DNA of 64,000 nucleotides from Closterium sp. Naga37s-1 (taxonomy: Eukaryota; Streptophyta; Zygnematophyceae; Desmidiales; Closteriaceae). Made by a program: the position numbers and the translations under genes. The stretch's first letter is position 1. Every line of letters starts with the position of its first letter. The notes beneath the pieces are model-generated. The model was not told where the DNA came from. It worked only from the letters and a program-made list of their open reading frames with translations, and ran no database searches. Location: contig CANJKZ010000972.1 of NCBI GenBank assembly GCA_947471745.1, forward strand, positions 34,592-98,591, read 5' to 3'. This document shows positions 9,477 to 18,067 of the stretch, piece after piece.

Positions 9477-11100
9477 GCAGGTCGACGAAGACTTCCTTCG
9501 TCCCCATCAGGTGGTGGGAGCAGCCGCTGTCGAGCAGGACCACCGCCGGGTTCGCCTGCACAGCTGCCGCCACCGCCTGGAAGTCCTCTCCAGCCTCCGG
9601 TGCAAGCGAGACGGTCGACTCCACGACGCCGACCAACGAGCACGACGCCATCTTGTCGTCCCGCGCCTTGCCGTCAGTAGAGGAGTCGGCGTCCTTCGCC
9701 GGGGTCGACTTGGTCGACTGCATCTCCTTGCGCGGCTTGTTCCCTCCTCGACGAGGACGACGACTTCCAGATCTCCCGCGGCCTCCCTTGGCGTCGTCGT
9801 CGTCGGAGTCACTGCGGTCGGGGCACTCGAAGGAGAGGTGGTCGGGGTCGCCGCACAGCCAGCACTCCCGACGTCCACTTCCTCCTTCTCGACCACTGTC
9901 CTTGGTCGACCTCTTCTTGTCGACTTCCTTGGTCGACTTCCAGCCACTGCTACCTCCGCCGCCAGACTGTCCGCGCTGCCCTGGTCGACCTCCTTGCTTC
10001 GCCGGGACGACGAAGTTGGCCTGCGCCAAGAGCTCCTGTGACCGCTCTGCCTCCCGCATCGCCTCGTCCTGCAGGATGTACGAGGTCAAGTTGTCCTCGT
10101 TGAGCGTCGTCCTCGTGCCCGGCGCCATTGACAGCCGCTTCAGGAGGTTGTAGTTGCTCGAAAGTCCCTGCATGACGTGGGTGATGTACGACGCCGTCGA
10201 GTACTGCGCGCCGGCCATCCTGATGGTGGCGAGAATTCGCCTGGCCCGTTTGCAGTAGTCGGTCGCCGTCTCCTTGTCGCCCATACGCAGGTGTGTCAGC
10301 TGGCCCTCCAGCTGGGCGATGAACAGGTTGTCGATGACTTGGTAGGTCGACTCAATGAAGTGCCACGCCTGGTGGCCGGCGTCGAGGTACTCCCGACACC
10401 ACTTCAGGGCGATCTGCACGCCCGGCGAGCAGCACCGCGAGATGACCATGAAGGTCAACAACTGCACGGCGCGGAACTCTGCACGTAAGTCGGGGTCGTC
10501 CGGCGTCACCACGGCTCCTCGGGCAAATTTGATCAGCCCGGCCATCTCCAGCTGGGGCTCGATGGCTTCCTTCCAGGTGAGGATGTCTTGTCGACCAACA
10601 AGCGGCGGGGTGACCAAGATCCTGTCCGGCGCAAACTTGAAGTAGCCGTAGCTCGGTGCAATCCCGCCCGCTGTCACCTGGGTCGCCGACATCGGCGACA
10701 AACCGCTTCGTCGTCCTCCGACGTCGCCCTGCGAGGAGCCTGCAGCCGCCGACGACTGCACCCCTCGCGCCTGAATGCCGCCGACTTCATCGGCGTGAAT
10801 CACACCTCTCTGCCTCGACGTGCCTCCCGCAATGCTGCCGACTTGACCACCACCGGCGTTGACGCCAACGTCGACGCCGCCTTCGTTGTTCACCAGACGA
10901 GGAGAGGCAGGTCGAGAAGGGTGCTCCGTCGTCCACATGGTACGGAGTCCAGCCTCGACGACCGCCCAGGGCAAGTCGCCATACTCGTTGGCCTCGTGCT
11001 TTCTCCTCGCATTCTCCAGCCGTGCCTCCAGGGTGTCCACCACCCCTGCGTCACCTACGGCTCCTACCATAGTGACTACCGCACAGCTGCCGGCCTGCAA
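9187..11100 (-). CDS. Cop-B gag with protease motif, copy 1
   Basis: 637-codon frame starting at an ATG shortly after the primer-binding site. The first 120 residues are low-complexity. A Copia Gag domain follows (ILTWKEAIEPQLEMAG, AWHFIESTYQV, QLEGQLTHLRMGDKE, NLTSYILQDEAM). Then come a Gly-rich stretch, the zinc knuckle CWLCGDPDHLSFEC (CX2CX4HX4C), a basic tail, and the protease active site AVVLLDSGCSHHLMG. Protease homology stops abruptly about ten residues later (FVDLHG), where a deletion joins it to post-integrase sequence in another frame. The residues after that (to 9187) are out-of-frame readthrough. Confidence 0.88.
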   Translation of the reverse strand: MQAGSCAVVTMVGAVGDAGVVDTLEARLENARRKHEANEYGDLPWAVVEAGLRTMWTTEHPSRPASPRLVNNEGGVDVGVNAGGGQVGSIAGGTSRQRGVIHADEVGGIQARGVQSSAAAGSSQGDVGGRRSGLSPMSATQVTAGGIAPSYGYFKFAPDRILVTPPLVGRQDILTWKEAIEPQLEMAGLIKFARGAVVTPDDPDLRAEFRAVQLLTFMVISRCCSPGVQIALKWCREYLDAGHQAWHFIESTYQVIDNLFIAQLEGQLTHLRMGDKETATDYCKRARRILATIRMAGAQYSTASYITHVMQGLSSNYNLLKRLSMAPGTRTTLNEDNLTSYILQDEAMREAERSQELLAQANFVVPAKQGGRPGQRGQSGGGGSSGWKSTKEVDKKRSTKDSGREGGSGRRECWLCGDPDHLSFECPDRSDSDDDDAKGGRGRSGSRRPRRGGNKPRKEMQSTKSTPAKDADSSTDGKARDDKMASCSLVGVVESTVSLAPEAGEDFQAVAAAVQANPAVVLLDSGCSHHLMGTKEVFVDLHGAVPCPRAAAWWEVEAEGQVGPSPLRVGGEQGLGAPRHRRQLGGHHVGRGLLRGDVAGRVEVGARVGVRPNAVHPANRHLVGDAASARRGRWACC

Positions 11101-11162
11101 CTACGAATTAGGTAAGTGGTGTCTACGTCGACTTGACTGAAAGTTAAGTTGTGTGCCGTCCA

Positions 11163-11176
11163 CGCTCACCGCACCA
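11163..11176 (-). other. Cop-B primer-binding site, copy 1
   Basis: Immediately inside the 5' LTR the minus strand reads TGGTGCGGTGAGCG. It begins with the TGG expected to pair with a tRNA CCA end, at zero spacing from the LTR. It is not the initiator-Met sequence usual in Copia; the priming tRNA cannot be named from this alone. Confidence 0.7.
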
Positions 11177-12438
11177 TGCGGAGATAACTACTACAACGGG
11201 AGCTAGACTACGGGCTAGGCACGGGTGCTCGTGTGATCTCTGCGTTCGTTGGTCCTTAGTCGTTTTCCTAGTGCACACACTGCTTGCTAGTTCACGGGGC
11301 AAGTTGGCAAGAGTTTCACTAGAGAAAGTTGACAACAATGGTACACAGAAGTTGGCATGGCAAGACTACATCAGAGCTAGCATTCAGGTCGGTCGACTGC
11401 CAGCACAGCATGGTCGACCGCGTTCCAGCACGACTTGGTCGACCGCGCTCCAGCAGTGCAAAGTTGACAAAGTGCAACCGCTGCAGGTCGACGGCGTGCC
11501 AGCGTTGCTCCCGCAGTACAACATCGCACCAGCATCGTAGGTGCTCGCAGATGATTGGCGTGCTGAGCCTTGTCACCTGCACAGCGCACACACCAAGTCA
11601 ACCTGGCGCTGACGACTGCATCTGATCAGCCACGTCGACCTCGGGATACCACCACCGAGGTCGGACTCGCCAACTTCGCCTGGGCGACCGTCGCACTCCT
11701 CCGCAGAACCTCGTCACCCAGGTAACCTGGTCGACCGGGAAACCACGTCGACCAGCTGCTTCTGTATGTGCCCGTCGACCTCCCAAGTCGACGACCACCC
11801 CAAGTCGACCTCACCAGGTCGACCACATCCCAAGTCGACCTCACTAGGTCGACCACATCCCTGGTCGACCAGCTCCAGGTCGACGTCACTCCTGGTCGAC
11901 CAGCTCTACGTCGACCAGCACTCCTGGTCGACTAGCTCCATGTCGACCAACGCAGTTGTCAGCCGACCACCCAAGTCGGCTACCCGAAGTTGGCGTCACC
12001 AAGTTGACGCCCTGCTACTCGACGCCCAGCTGCTCGGCGTCCTGAGTTGAGGTCGACGTCGGCCCGTCCTCCGTCGACCACCAGGTCAGGTCGACCACCA
12101 GGTCGACATCGCACCTGGTCGACCAACCACCAAGTCGACCAGCAGACCTGGTCGACCAACCACCAGGTCGACCAGTAGTCCTGTCAGCCGACCACCCAAG
12201 TTGGCTGCCCCAAGTTGACGTCACCAAGTTGACGTCCTCCGCAGGTCGACTTCCCAGGTCGACCTCCCTGAAGTCGGCGCCACCTTGAAGTCGGCGCCCG
12301 TGCAGTGGCCCCCGTGCAGGTCGACCTCCTCGTCAACCAGCTCGGCCACTGCTGTAGGTCGGGTGTTCCCCTCACACCCGACCACGAAGTCGGCTCCGCC
12401 CAAGCGAGGACGGGGCCAACACCCAACTCCCGTTGACA
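11177..12438 (-). repeat. Cop-B 5' LTR, copy 1
   Basis: Partner of the LTR at 5570-6831, with the same ends. Distinguishing bases include AACGCAG for AGCGCAG, CCCGTCCTCC for CCCCTCCTCC, GGTCGGGTGTTCC for GGTCGGCTGTTCC, and GGGGCCAACACCC for GGGGCGAACACAC near the right end. The right flank supplies the CGCCC target duplicate and then re-enters the 24-bp minisatellite. Confidence 0.95.
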
Positions 12439-12595
12439 CGCCCTACCCTGCAGCCCGCGCGCCGCCCTGCCCTGCAGCCCCTACCGCTACTGCTACAGCT
12501 GCAACCACAGCGGTCGCTTCTGACGCCCTTGCGCAGCTGCTACTGACTGCCACTGTCTCTCATGGCCACTATCACAGTCGTAGCAGCGGCTGGCG

Positions 12596-14341
12596 GTGGA
12601 CAGCAGCAGCAGTGTCAACCGGAGACTCTATCGCCGCAGCAGCTTCGCGAGTGGGTTTTTCAGCGAGGCCGTCATGGTGGTGGAGGTTATGGTTTCATGC
12701 GTGCTGGCGGTACTAGACAGCAGCGGCGGTCTCGTCGCCAGGAGACTCTCTCGCCACAGCAGCTTCGTGAGTGGGTTATTCAGCGAGGCCTTTCCTGGTG
12801 GTGGAGGTTATGGTGCTAGAGGTACTGGACAGCAGCAGCAACAGTGTCAGCAGGAGACCCTCTCACCGCAGCAGCCTCGTGAGTGGGTTTCTCAGCGATG
12901 CGTCCCTGGTAGTGCAGAGGCTACTAGTCTAGGTGCTGCTACTCTAGGTGCTAGTGAGTCAGCTGCCGCTCTAGGTGCGAGTGCGTCTGCTGCCACAGGT
13001 GCTAGTGAGTCTGCTGCCTCAGATGAGGCCCTGCACACTTTCACACTTGACTCTGGTGCGTCTCGTTGCTTCTTTCGTGATTGCACCACAGTCACACCAC
13101 TCGCTGCACCTAACCCAGTTTCACTGGCTGACCCTTCTGGGGGCCCCGTCGTCGCACGGGCCTCCACTGTCCTCCCGTGTCCGGCAGTCCCCTCCGGAGC
13201 TCTTTCAGGTCTCCACCTCCCCTCGTTCTCGACGAACTTGGTGAGCAACGCAGTCCTTCAGGATGTATGGGTTGATACCTTTACTCCTGGAGGGTAGTGT
13301 GTGGCGATCTGTACGTGCTCCCGGACTGGCCATCACCTTGCTACGTTCACTCGTCAGCCTGGGTCCAGTCTGTACACCCTCACCACTGCGTCTGCACAGG
13401 TGGCTGCGTCGAGTCGGGTGTCCGCGTCTGGCCAGTTCGCTGCGTCGTGCTCGTGTCGGGTACTCTCCCACCAGACTCTTCTCTGGCACCACCGACTCGG
13501 TCACCCCTCTCTGCCGCGACTACGTAGCATGCACTCGCGTCTCCTTGTCTCTGCCCTCCCCAGGTCCCTGCCCCCCCTCCCGCGCTCGCTTGCCCCGCCG
13601 TGCCTTCCCTACGTCGAGGGGCGGCAGCGCGCCGCTCCTCACTCCTCATTTCCTCCAACCACTGCTCCTCGGCAGACTCTCCACATGGACGTGTGGGGCC
13701 CCGCCCGCGTCAGTGGGACGGACCAGGAGCGCTACTTCCTGCTGCTCGTTGATGACTACACGTGCTACACCACGGTTTTCCCCTTGCGCAGCAAGGCGGA
13801 CGTTAGCGATGTTTTGATCCCCTGGATCTGCGCTACTCGTCACCAGCTGCGCGAGCGGTTTCGATGGGACCTTCCAGTCCTGCGTCTGCACTCTGACAGG
13901 GGCGGTGAGTTCTCTTCCGGCCTCCTTGCGGAGTTCTGTCGAGACGAGGGCATCGTCGAGTTGTTCACGCTTCCGGCCTCTTCGCAGAAAAATGGGATTG
14001 CTGAGCGTCACATTGGCTTGATCATGGAGGTTGCTCGTACCTCCATGATCCATGCGATTGCTCCCCGCTTTCTATGGCCGTTTGTGGTCCGATACGCCGC
14101 GCATCAGCTCAAACTCTGGCCCTGTGTCTCTTTTCCAGAGACCTCGCCCACACTCCGTTGGACGGGAGAGGTTGGCGATGCGTCGGCGTTTCGGGTCTGG
14201 GGTTCACTCTCCCTTGTTCGCGATACCACCGCGAGCAAGCTCTCTCCTCGCACTCTCCGCTGCGCCTTCCTGGGCTTCCCCACCGACGCCCCGCCGTGGC
14301 AGTTTTACCACCCTCGCTCGCGTCGAGTCCTGTCCTCCTAG
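12596..14341 (+). pseudogene. Cop-C gag tail, protease and integrase, copy 1 (nonsense at 13295)
   Basis: The gag tail contains three copies of an ETLSPQQLREWV...QRG motif. The protease reads FTLDSGASRCFFRD. After a TAG at 13295-13297 (CAG in copy 2, so a mutation private to this copy) come the HHCC-type pre-integrase LWHHRLGHPSLPRL and the integrase core MDVWGPARVSGT, LLLVDDYTCYTTVFPL, LHSDRGGEFSS and SSQKNGIAERHIGLIMEVAR with all three catalytic acidic positions. It then runs to a TAG at 14339-14341 in the post-core region (RRVLSS then stop then DVTFDV). Confidence 0.9.
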
Positions 14342-17152
14342 GACGTCACCTTTGACGTGTCTGTCTGCTTCTACAGGCTCCACCCGCACGCGTCCCACCC
14401 GGTCCCCCTGGCGCCTCTCTTCCTGGTACCAGTTCCCCCCCCGGTAGACCCCCTCCCCCCACAGGGTCCTGCTCCCTCAGGTGTGTCTCAGGTAGACCCA
14501 TCCCCCTTGGCTGAGCCTTTGGTGGTCTCCTCTGACACCTCTGGCCCGGCTGAGGGGGGTGACCCTGCCGCTGACGACACGGCGGCCACTCGTCGCTCTC
14601 CACGCTTGGAGACCCCTCCTGGTTTTCCGCCTCAACCGCCGCCTCTGCAGCCTGTAGCTGTGTACACTGGTGCTGCTGGGGGTGGTGACACTGGGGGTGA
14701 GGATGCAGGAGGTGCTGGTCCTGGGGGTGCTGAGACTGGGGATGCTGAGACTGGGGGTGCTGGTCCTTGGGGTGCTGAGACTGGGGGTGAGGGTTCTGGG
14801 GGTGCTGACTCTGGGTGTGCTGCGAGTCCTAGTGGTGGTGGGGCCGTGGGTCCTCCTGCTGCAGGTCCTGGCGTTGGACAGCAGCAGCAGCCTAGTCGAC
14901 TCGAGACGCCCTCACCGCAGCAGCTTTGTGAGTGGGTCGTTCGGCGAGGCCGCTCTGGTGCTGGAGCTTGAAGTTTTACAGGTCCTCTAGCTGCCTCAGC
15001 TGGAGGTACTACTGGAGGTGCTGGGGGTGCTGGAGCTGCTGGCACTGGAGGTGCTGGTGCTGCTGGTGCTGGAGGTGCTGCTGGTGCTGGAGGCGCTGGA
15101 GCTGGAGGTACTGGAGGTACTGGAGGTACTGGAGGTGCTGGAGCTGCTGGTCCTGGAGGTGCTCGTACTAGAGGTGCTGGAGCTGCCGGAGCTGGTGGTG
15201 CTGCTGGTGCTGGAGGTGCTGGAGGTGCTACTGAAGGTGCTGGGGGTACTGGAGCTGCTAGCACTGGAGTTATTGGTGCTGCTGGTGCTGGAGGTGCTGG
15301 AGGTGCTGCTGGTGCTGGAGGCACTGGAGCTGGAGGTACTGGAGGTGCTGGAGTTGCTGGTCTTGGAGGTGCTCGTACTGGAGGTGCCGGAGCTGGTGGT
15401 GCTGGTGGTGCTGGTGCTGGATGTGCTGGAGGTGCTGCTGGTGCTGGAGGCGCTGGAACTGGAGGTCCTGGAGGTACTGGAGCTGCTGACGGTACAGGTA
15501 CTGCACCGCGCCGACCGTTTTTCTACCCGCAGCCTCATTCGTCCCTGCCACTGCCTGACCCGGCCCTTCGCCAGGTTCTTAGTCCCCCGTCTTCCACTGG
15601 CCTCTATCCACCTCTCCTGTGTCCACCGTCTGCCCAGTCTCAGACACACTTGCCGCCTGGCTCCCCACTGTCTGCTCCTTTTCCCTACACTGGGCTTCAA
15701 GACTCCCTGACTGAGCGTCGTGAGCCTGAGTCTCGTGCCTCCACACATGTCCGTGCTTGTCGTGTCCCTCGTCCTCGTCCTCCTGCTGTCTCAGGCACTC
15801 ACGTTATGGCACTTCGTCCTTCCTCTCTTCCACAGCGTGTTGCCCTTCCGTCTCCTCCGGCTTCCTCTCTTCCTGATGTGCCTGACCCTGAGTTCGACCT
15901 TGCTCGTGCTGCCAGTCCTACTGTCACTCGTCTCCTCGCTACTTTCGTCACTGACCCTGACTTTGAGTCTACTGCTGCGTTTGCCCTAGTCACTGAGCTA
16001 GTCTACTTTGCTGCTAGGAGTCGTCTCGACTACATCGCAAGTCTTGTTTCTAAGTCTGTGTCTGTCTGTCCTCCGTCCGTCGGGGGTGAGCCTGCCCTTA
16101 GCAGTGACGTCCTTGAGGACAGGCAGTTTGAGCTTGAGTGTCTTGCGGCCACTTTACCTCGTTTCGCATCCATGCTGCTTTGCCCGGAGGGAGACCCGGA
16201 TGCACATGACATCCCTACCCTGCGCTCTTACGCTGAGGCGATCGCGGGTGAGTACTCCTCTCAGTGGCAGACAGCCATGGACGAAGAGATGGCTTCCTGG
16301 AATTCCACCGGCACCTACGTCGACGAGGTTCCTCCTCCTGGGGCAAACTTAGTCGATGGCATGTGGATTTTCATAGTGAAGCGGCCGCCGGGTTCTCCGT
16401 CTGCCTTCAAGGCGCGTTATGTTACTCGAGGCTTTAGTCAGTGACAGGGGGTCGACTTCTTCCATACCTTCTCCCCCACCCCGAAGATGACTACTCTTCG
16501 GGTGTTACTGCACGTTGCAGCACAATGTGACTACGAGCTGCACTCCCTCGATGTCTCCACAGCTTTCTTGCAGGGCAGCCTTCGCGAGGAGATCTGGCTG
16601 CACCGCCCACCTAGCTTCACTGGGTCGTTTCCTGGGGGTACCCAGTGGAGTCTCCGGCAGCCAGTCTCTGCCAGGCGCCCCGCGAGTGGCACGACACACT
16701 GAGGACGACACTTGCGGCAATTGGGTTTGCTCCTTCCTCTGCTGACCCGTCGTTGTTTCTACGCACCGACACTTCTCTGCCACCGTTCTACGTTCTTGTG
16801 TACGTCGACAACTTGGTTTTTGCTACTGCTGACGCTGAGGTACTGGCCCTAGTGAAGGCGGAGCTGTAGGAGAGACACACCTGCACTGACCTTGGTGACC
16901 TGCGGAGCTATCTTGGCTTGCAGATCACTCGGGACAGAGCACGGCGCACCATCACCCTCACTCAGTCACACATGGTGCACCAGGTCCTTCAGCGCTTTGG
17001 ATTCCAGTACTCCTCGCCACAGCCCCCTCCTCTGCCTACTGGCCACCCGCTCTCAGCTCCACCTTAAGGACGAGTCCGTAGAGCCGCGTGGTCCGTATCT
17101 AGAGCTTGTGGATTGCCTCATGTGCCTGATGACGTGCACACGACCTGACCTC
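14342..17152 (+). pseudogene. Cop-C Gly/Ala linker and reverse transcriptase, copy 1
   Basis: The frame continues in phase after the TAG at 14341 through a Pro-rich then Gly/Ala-rich stretch, a TGA at 14969-14971, a long Gly/Ala repeat, and a conserved ESRASTHVRACRVPRPRPP segment. RT follows: TGTYVDEVPPPGANLVDGMW, then TGA at 16442-16444, MTTLRVLLHVAAQ, a frameshift around 16665, VLVYVDNLVFAT (catalytic YVDD changed to YVDN) and a TAG at 16867-16869. It is truncated at 17152. RNase H is absent. Confidence 0.85.
14995..15495 (+). repeat. GGTGCTGGA-type repeat encoding a Gly/Ala linker, copy 1
   Basis: About 500 bp of imperfect 9-bp and 15-bp repeats (GGAGGTGCTGGTGCTGCT and variants) that in the Copia frame encode runs of GGAGAAGAGG type. 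It lies between integrase and RT. The opposite strand and other frames are also open and give spurious Pro-, Leu- or Ser-rich proteins. Confidence 0.85.
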
Positions 17153-17259
17153 TGTCGGAATCTTGATCCTCTTGGACCCTGCTCCTGTTCCTGTCTCTCT
17201 TTTCTTAGACTCTTCCTTGCACTTCTCTTGTTCTGACTCCCACTCTCTGTCTCCTCACT
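17153..17259. repeat. Copy of gypsy 3'-terminal internal sequence outside the LTR, copy 1
   Basis: 107 bp (TGTCGGAATCTTGATCCTC onward) that repeat, with a few mismatches, the internal sequence on the other side of the adjacent Gyp-D LTR (17621-17728). It lies between the broken end of Cop-C and the LTR, so the LTR is bracketed by direct copies of its own element's internal end. Confidence 0.8.
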
Positions 17260-17262
17260 TCA

Positions 17263-17618
17263 TGAGAGTCTAGGCAATGTACTGCATCTGGGTCGTTAGC
17301 TCGGCTGACTGTTGCTTGAACTGTCTTCCCTAGCTAGGATAGAGGTGATTCCTTTAGCTAATTGGAAAAACAAACAAGCAAGCAGTCGGCTTCTGGCTCC
17401 CTGCTACCCTAAGTATCATGTTGGTACTTACCGTTACTCTTTTTACCGTTGTTACTTTCGCCACTTCCCGCTTCCTAATGGCTCGCCTCGGATTTGGTTC
17501 CTGCCTATCTCCCTTCATCCTCGCTACTGCCTACTGCCTACACTATTCTGTCACACAATTATATCAAGGTTCTCTAATATTTAATTATCCTAACGCTGCT
17601 TTTATTAATTGCGTGACA
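17263..17618 (-). repeat. Gyp-D 3' LTR, copy 1
   Basis: 356 bp, plus-strand TGAGAGTCTAGGC to GCGTGACA. It is homologous to the 5' LTR at 49920-50262, with about 95% identity by eye. The small plus-strand open frames within it (for example 17312-17584) are chance. Confidence 0.8.
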
Positions 17619-17722
17619 GCTGTCGGAATCTTGATCCTCTTGGACCCTGCTCCCGTTCCTGTCTCTCGTTTCTTAGACTCTTCCTTGCACTTCTCTTGTT
17701 TTGACTCCCACTCTCTGTCTCC

Positions 17723-18064
17723 TCACTTGCCCCCTCCTCGGCTCCTCTCTCCTGGGTTAGCCGATGGATCCTTGGTTCTGCCGAGAGAGAGGCCTGTGTT
17801 TTCTCCTCCTTGGAGCGCTCCTTCTCCTTGTATGGGTCTCGCCACTGCCACATTGGTCACATGATCCTTCCGCTCTTCCCCTCTTGCGCCCACCAACACT
17901 ATCACCCCTGATTCCTTCACCTCTTTCACCTTCCACTGCTCTGTTGTCAATCCTATGTCCAGCAGATCTTTCTTTGCCTGCTTCAGGTACACTTCCCTTC
18001 CCGGCTGGATGTCTCGCGCCCCTCTGCTTTCCTTCCTTGCTCCCCTTTGTTTGTACCTCTGCAC
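17723..18064 (-). pseudogene. Gyp-D integrase C-terminal domain, copy 1
   Basis: In phase with the 1020-codon frame ending at 18068 but separated from it by one TGA codon (18068-18070). Residues such as PGREVYLKQAKKDLLDIGLT, WKVKEVKESG and DHVTNVAVARP are the C-terminal DNA-binding region of a Ty3/gypsy integrase. The same TGA occurs in copy 2, so it predates the duplication. Confidence 0.8.
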
Positions 18065-18067
18065 GTC

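Larger units (their letters stand above)
5570..12438 (-). mobile_element. Cop-B: non-autonomous Ty1/copia element, copy 1 (single element)
   Basis: A full LTR-to-LTR element on the minus strand, 6,869 bp. LTRs are 5570-6831 and 11177-12438 (1,262 bp each). Target-site duplications are CGCCC at 5565-5569 and 12439-12443. It encodes a Gag-protease fragment and an RT-RNase H protein but no integrase, so it would need integrase in trans. The two LTRs differ at roughly a dozen bases, which with its open frames makes it the youngest element here. Confidence 0.95.
12439..17152 (+). mobile_element. Cop-C: truncated Ty1/copia element, copy 1
   Basis: Plus-strand Copia body with no LTR at either end. 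It starts in Gag C-terminal sequence next to the 24-bp minisatellite and is cut off in the RT/RNase H linker, after MTCTRPDL, by gypsy-derived sequence at 17153. Order: gag tail, protease, pre-integrase, integrase, Gly/Ala linker, RT. It carries several in-frame stops and at least one frameshift and is dead. Confidence 0.88.

Noticed and set aside
14632-15748. Pro/Ala-rich, Ser/Thr-rich and Leu-rich frames on both strands
   Set aside because: All are alternative readings of the GGTGCTGGA repeat; only the Gly/Ala reading is in phase with integrase and RT.
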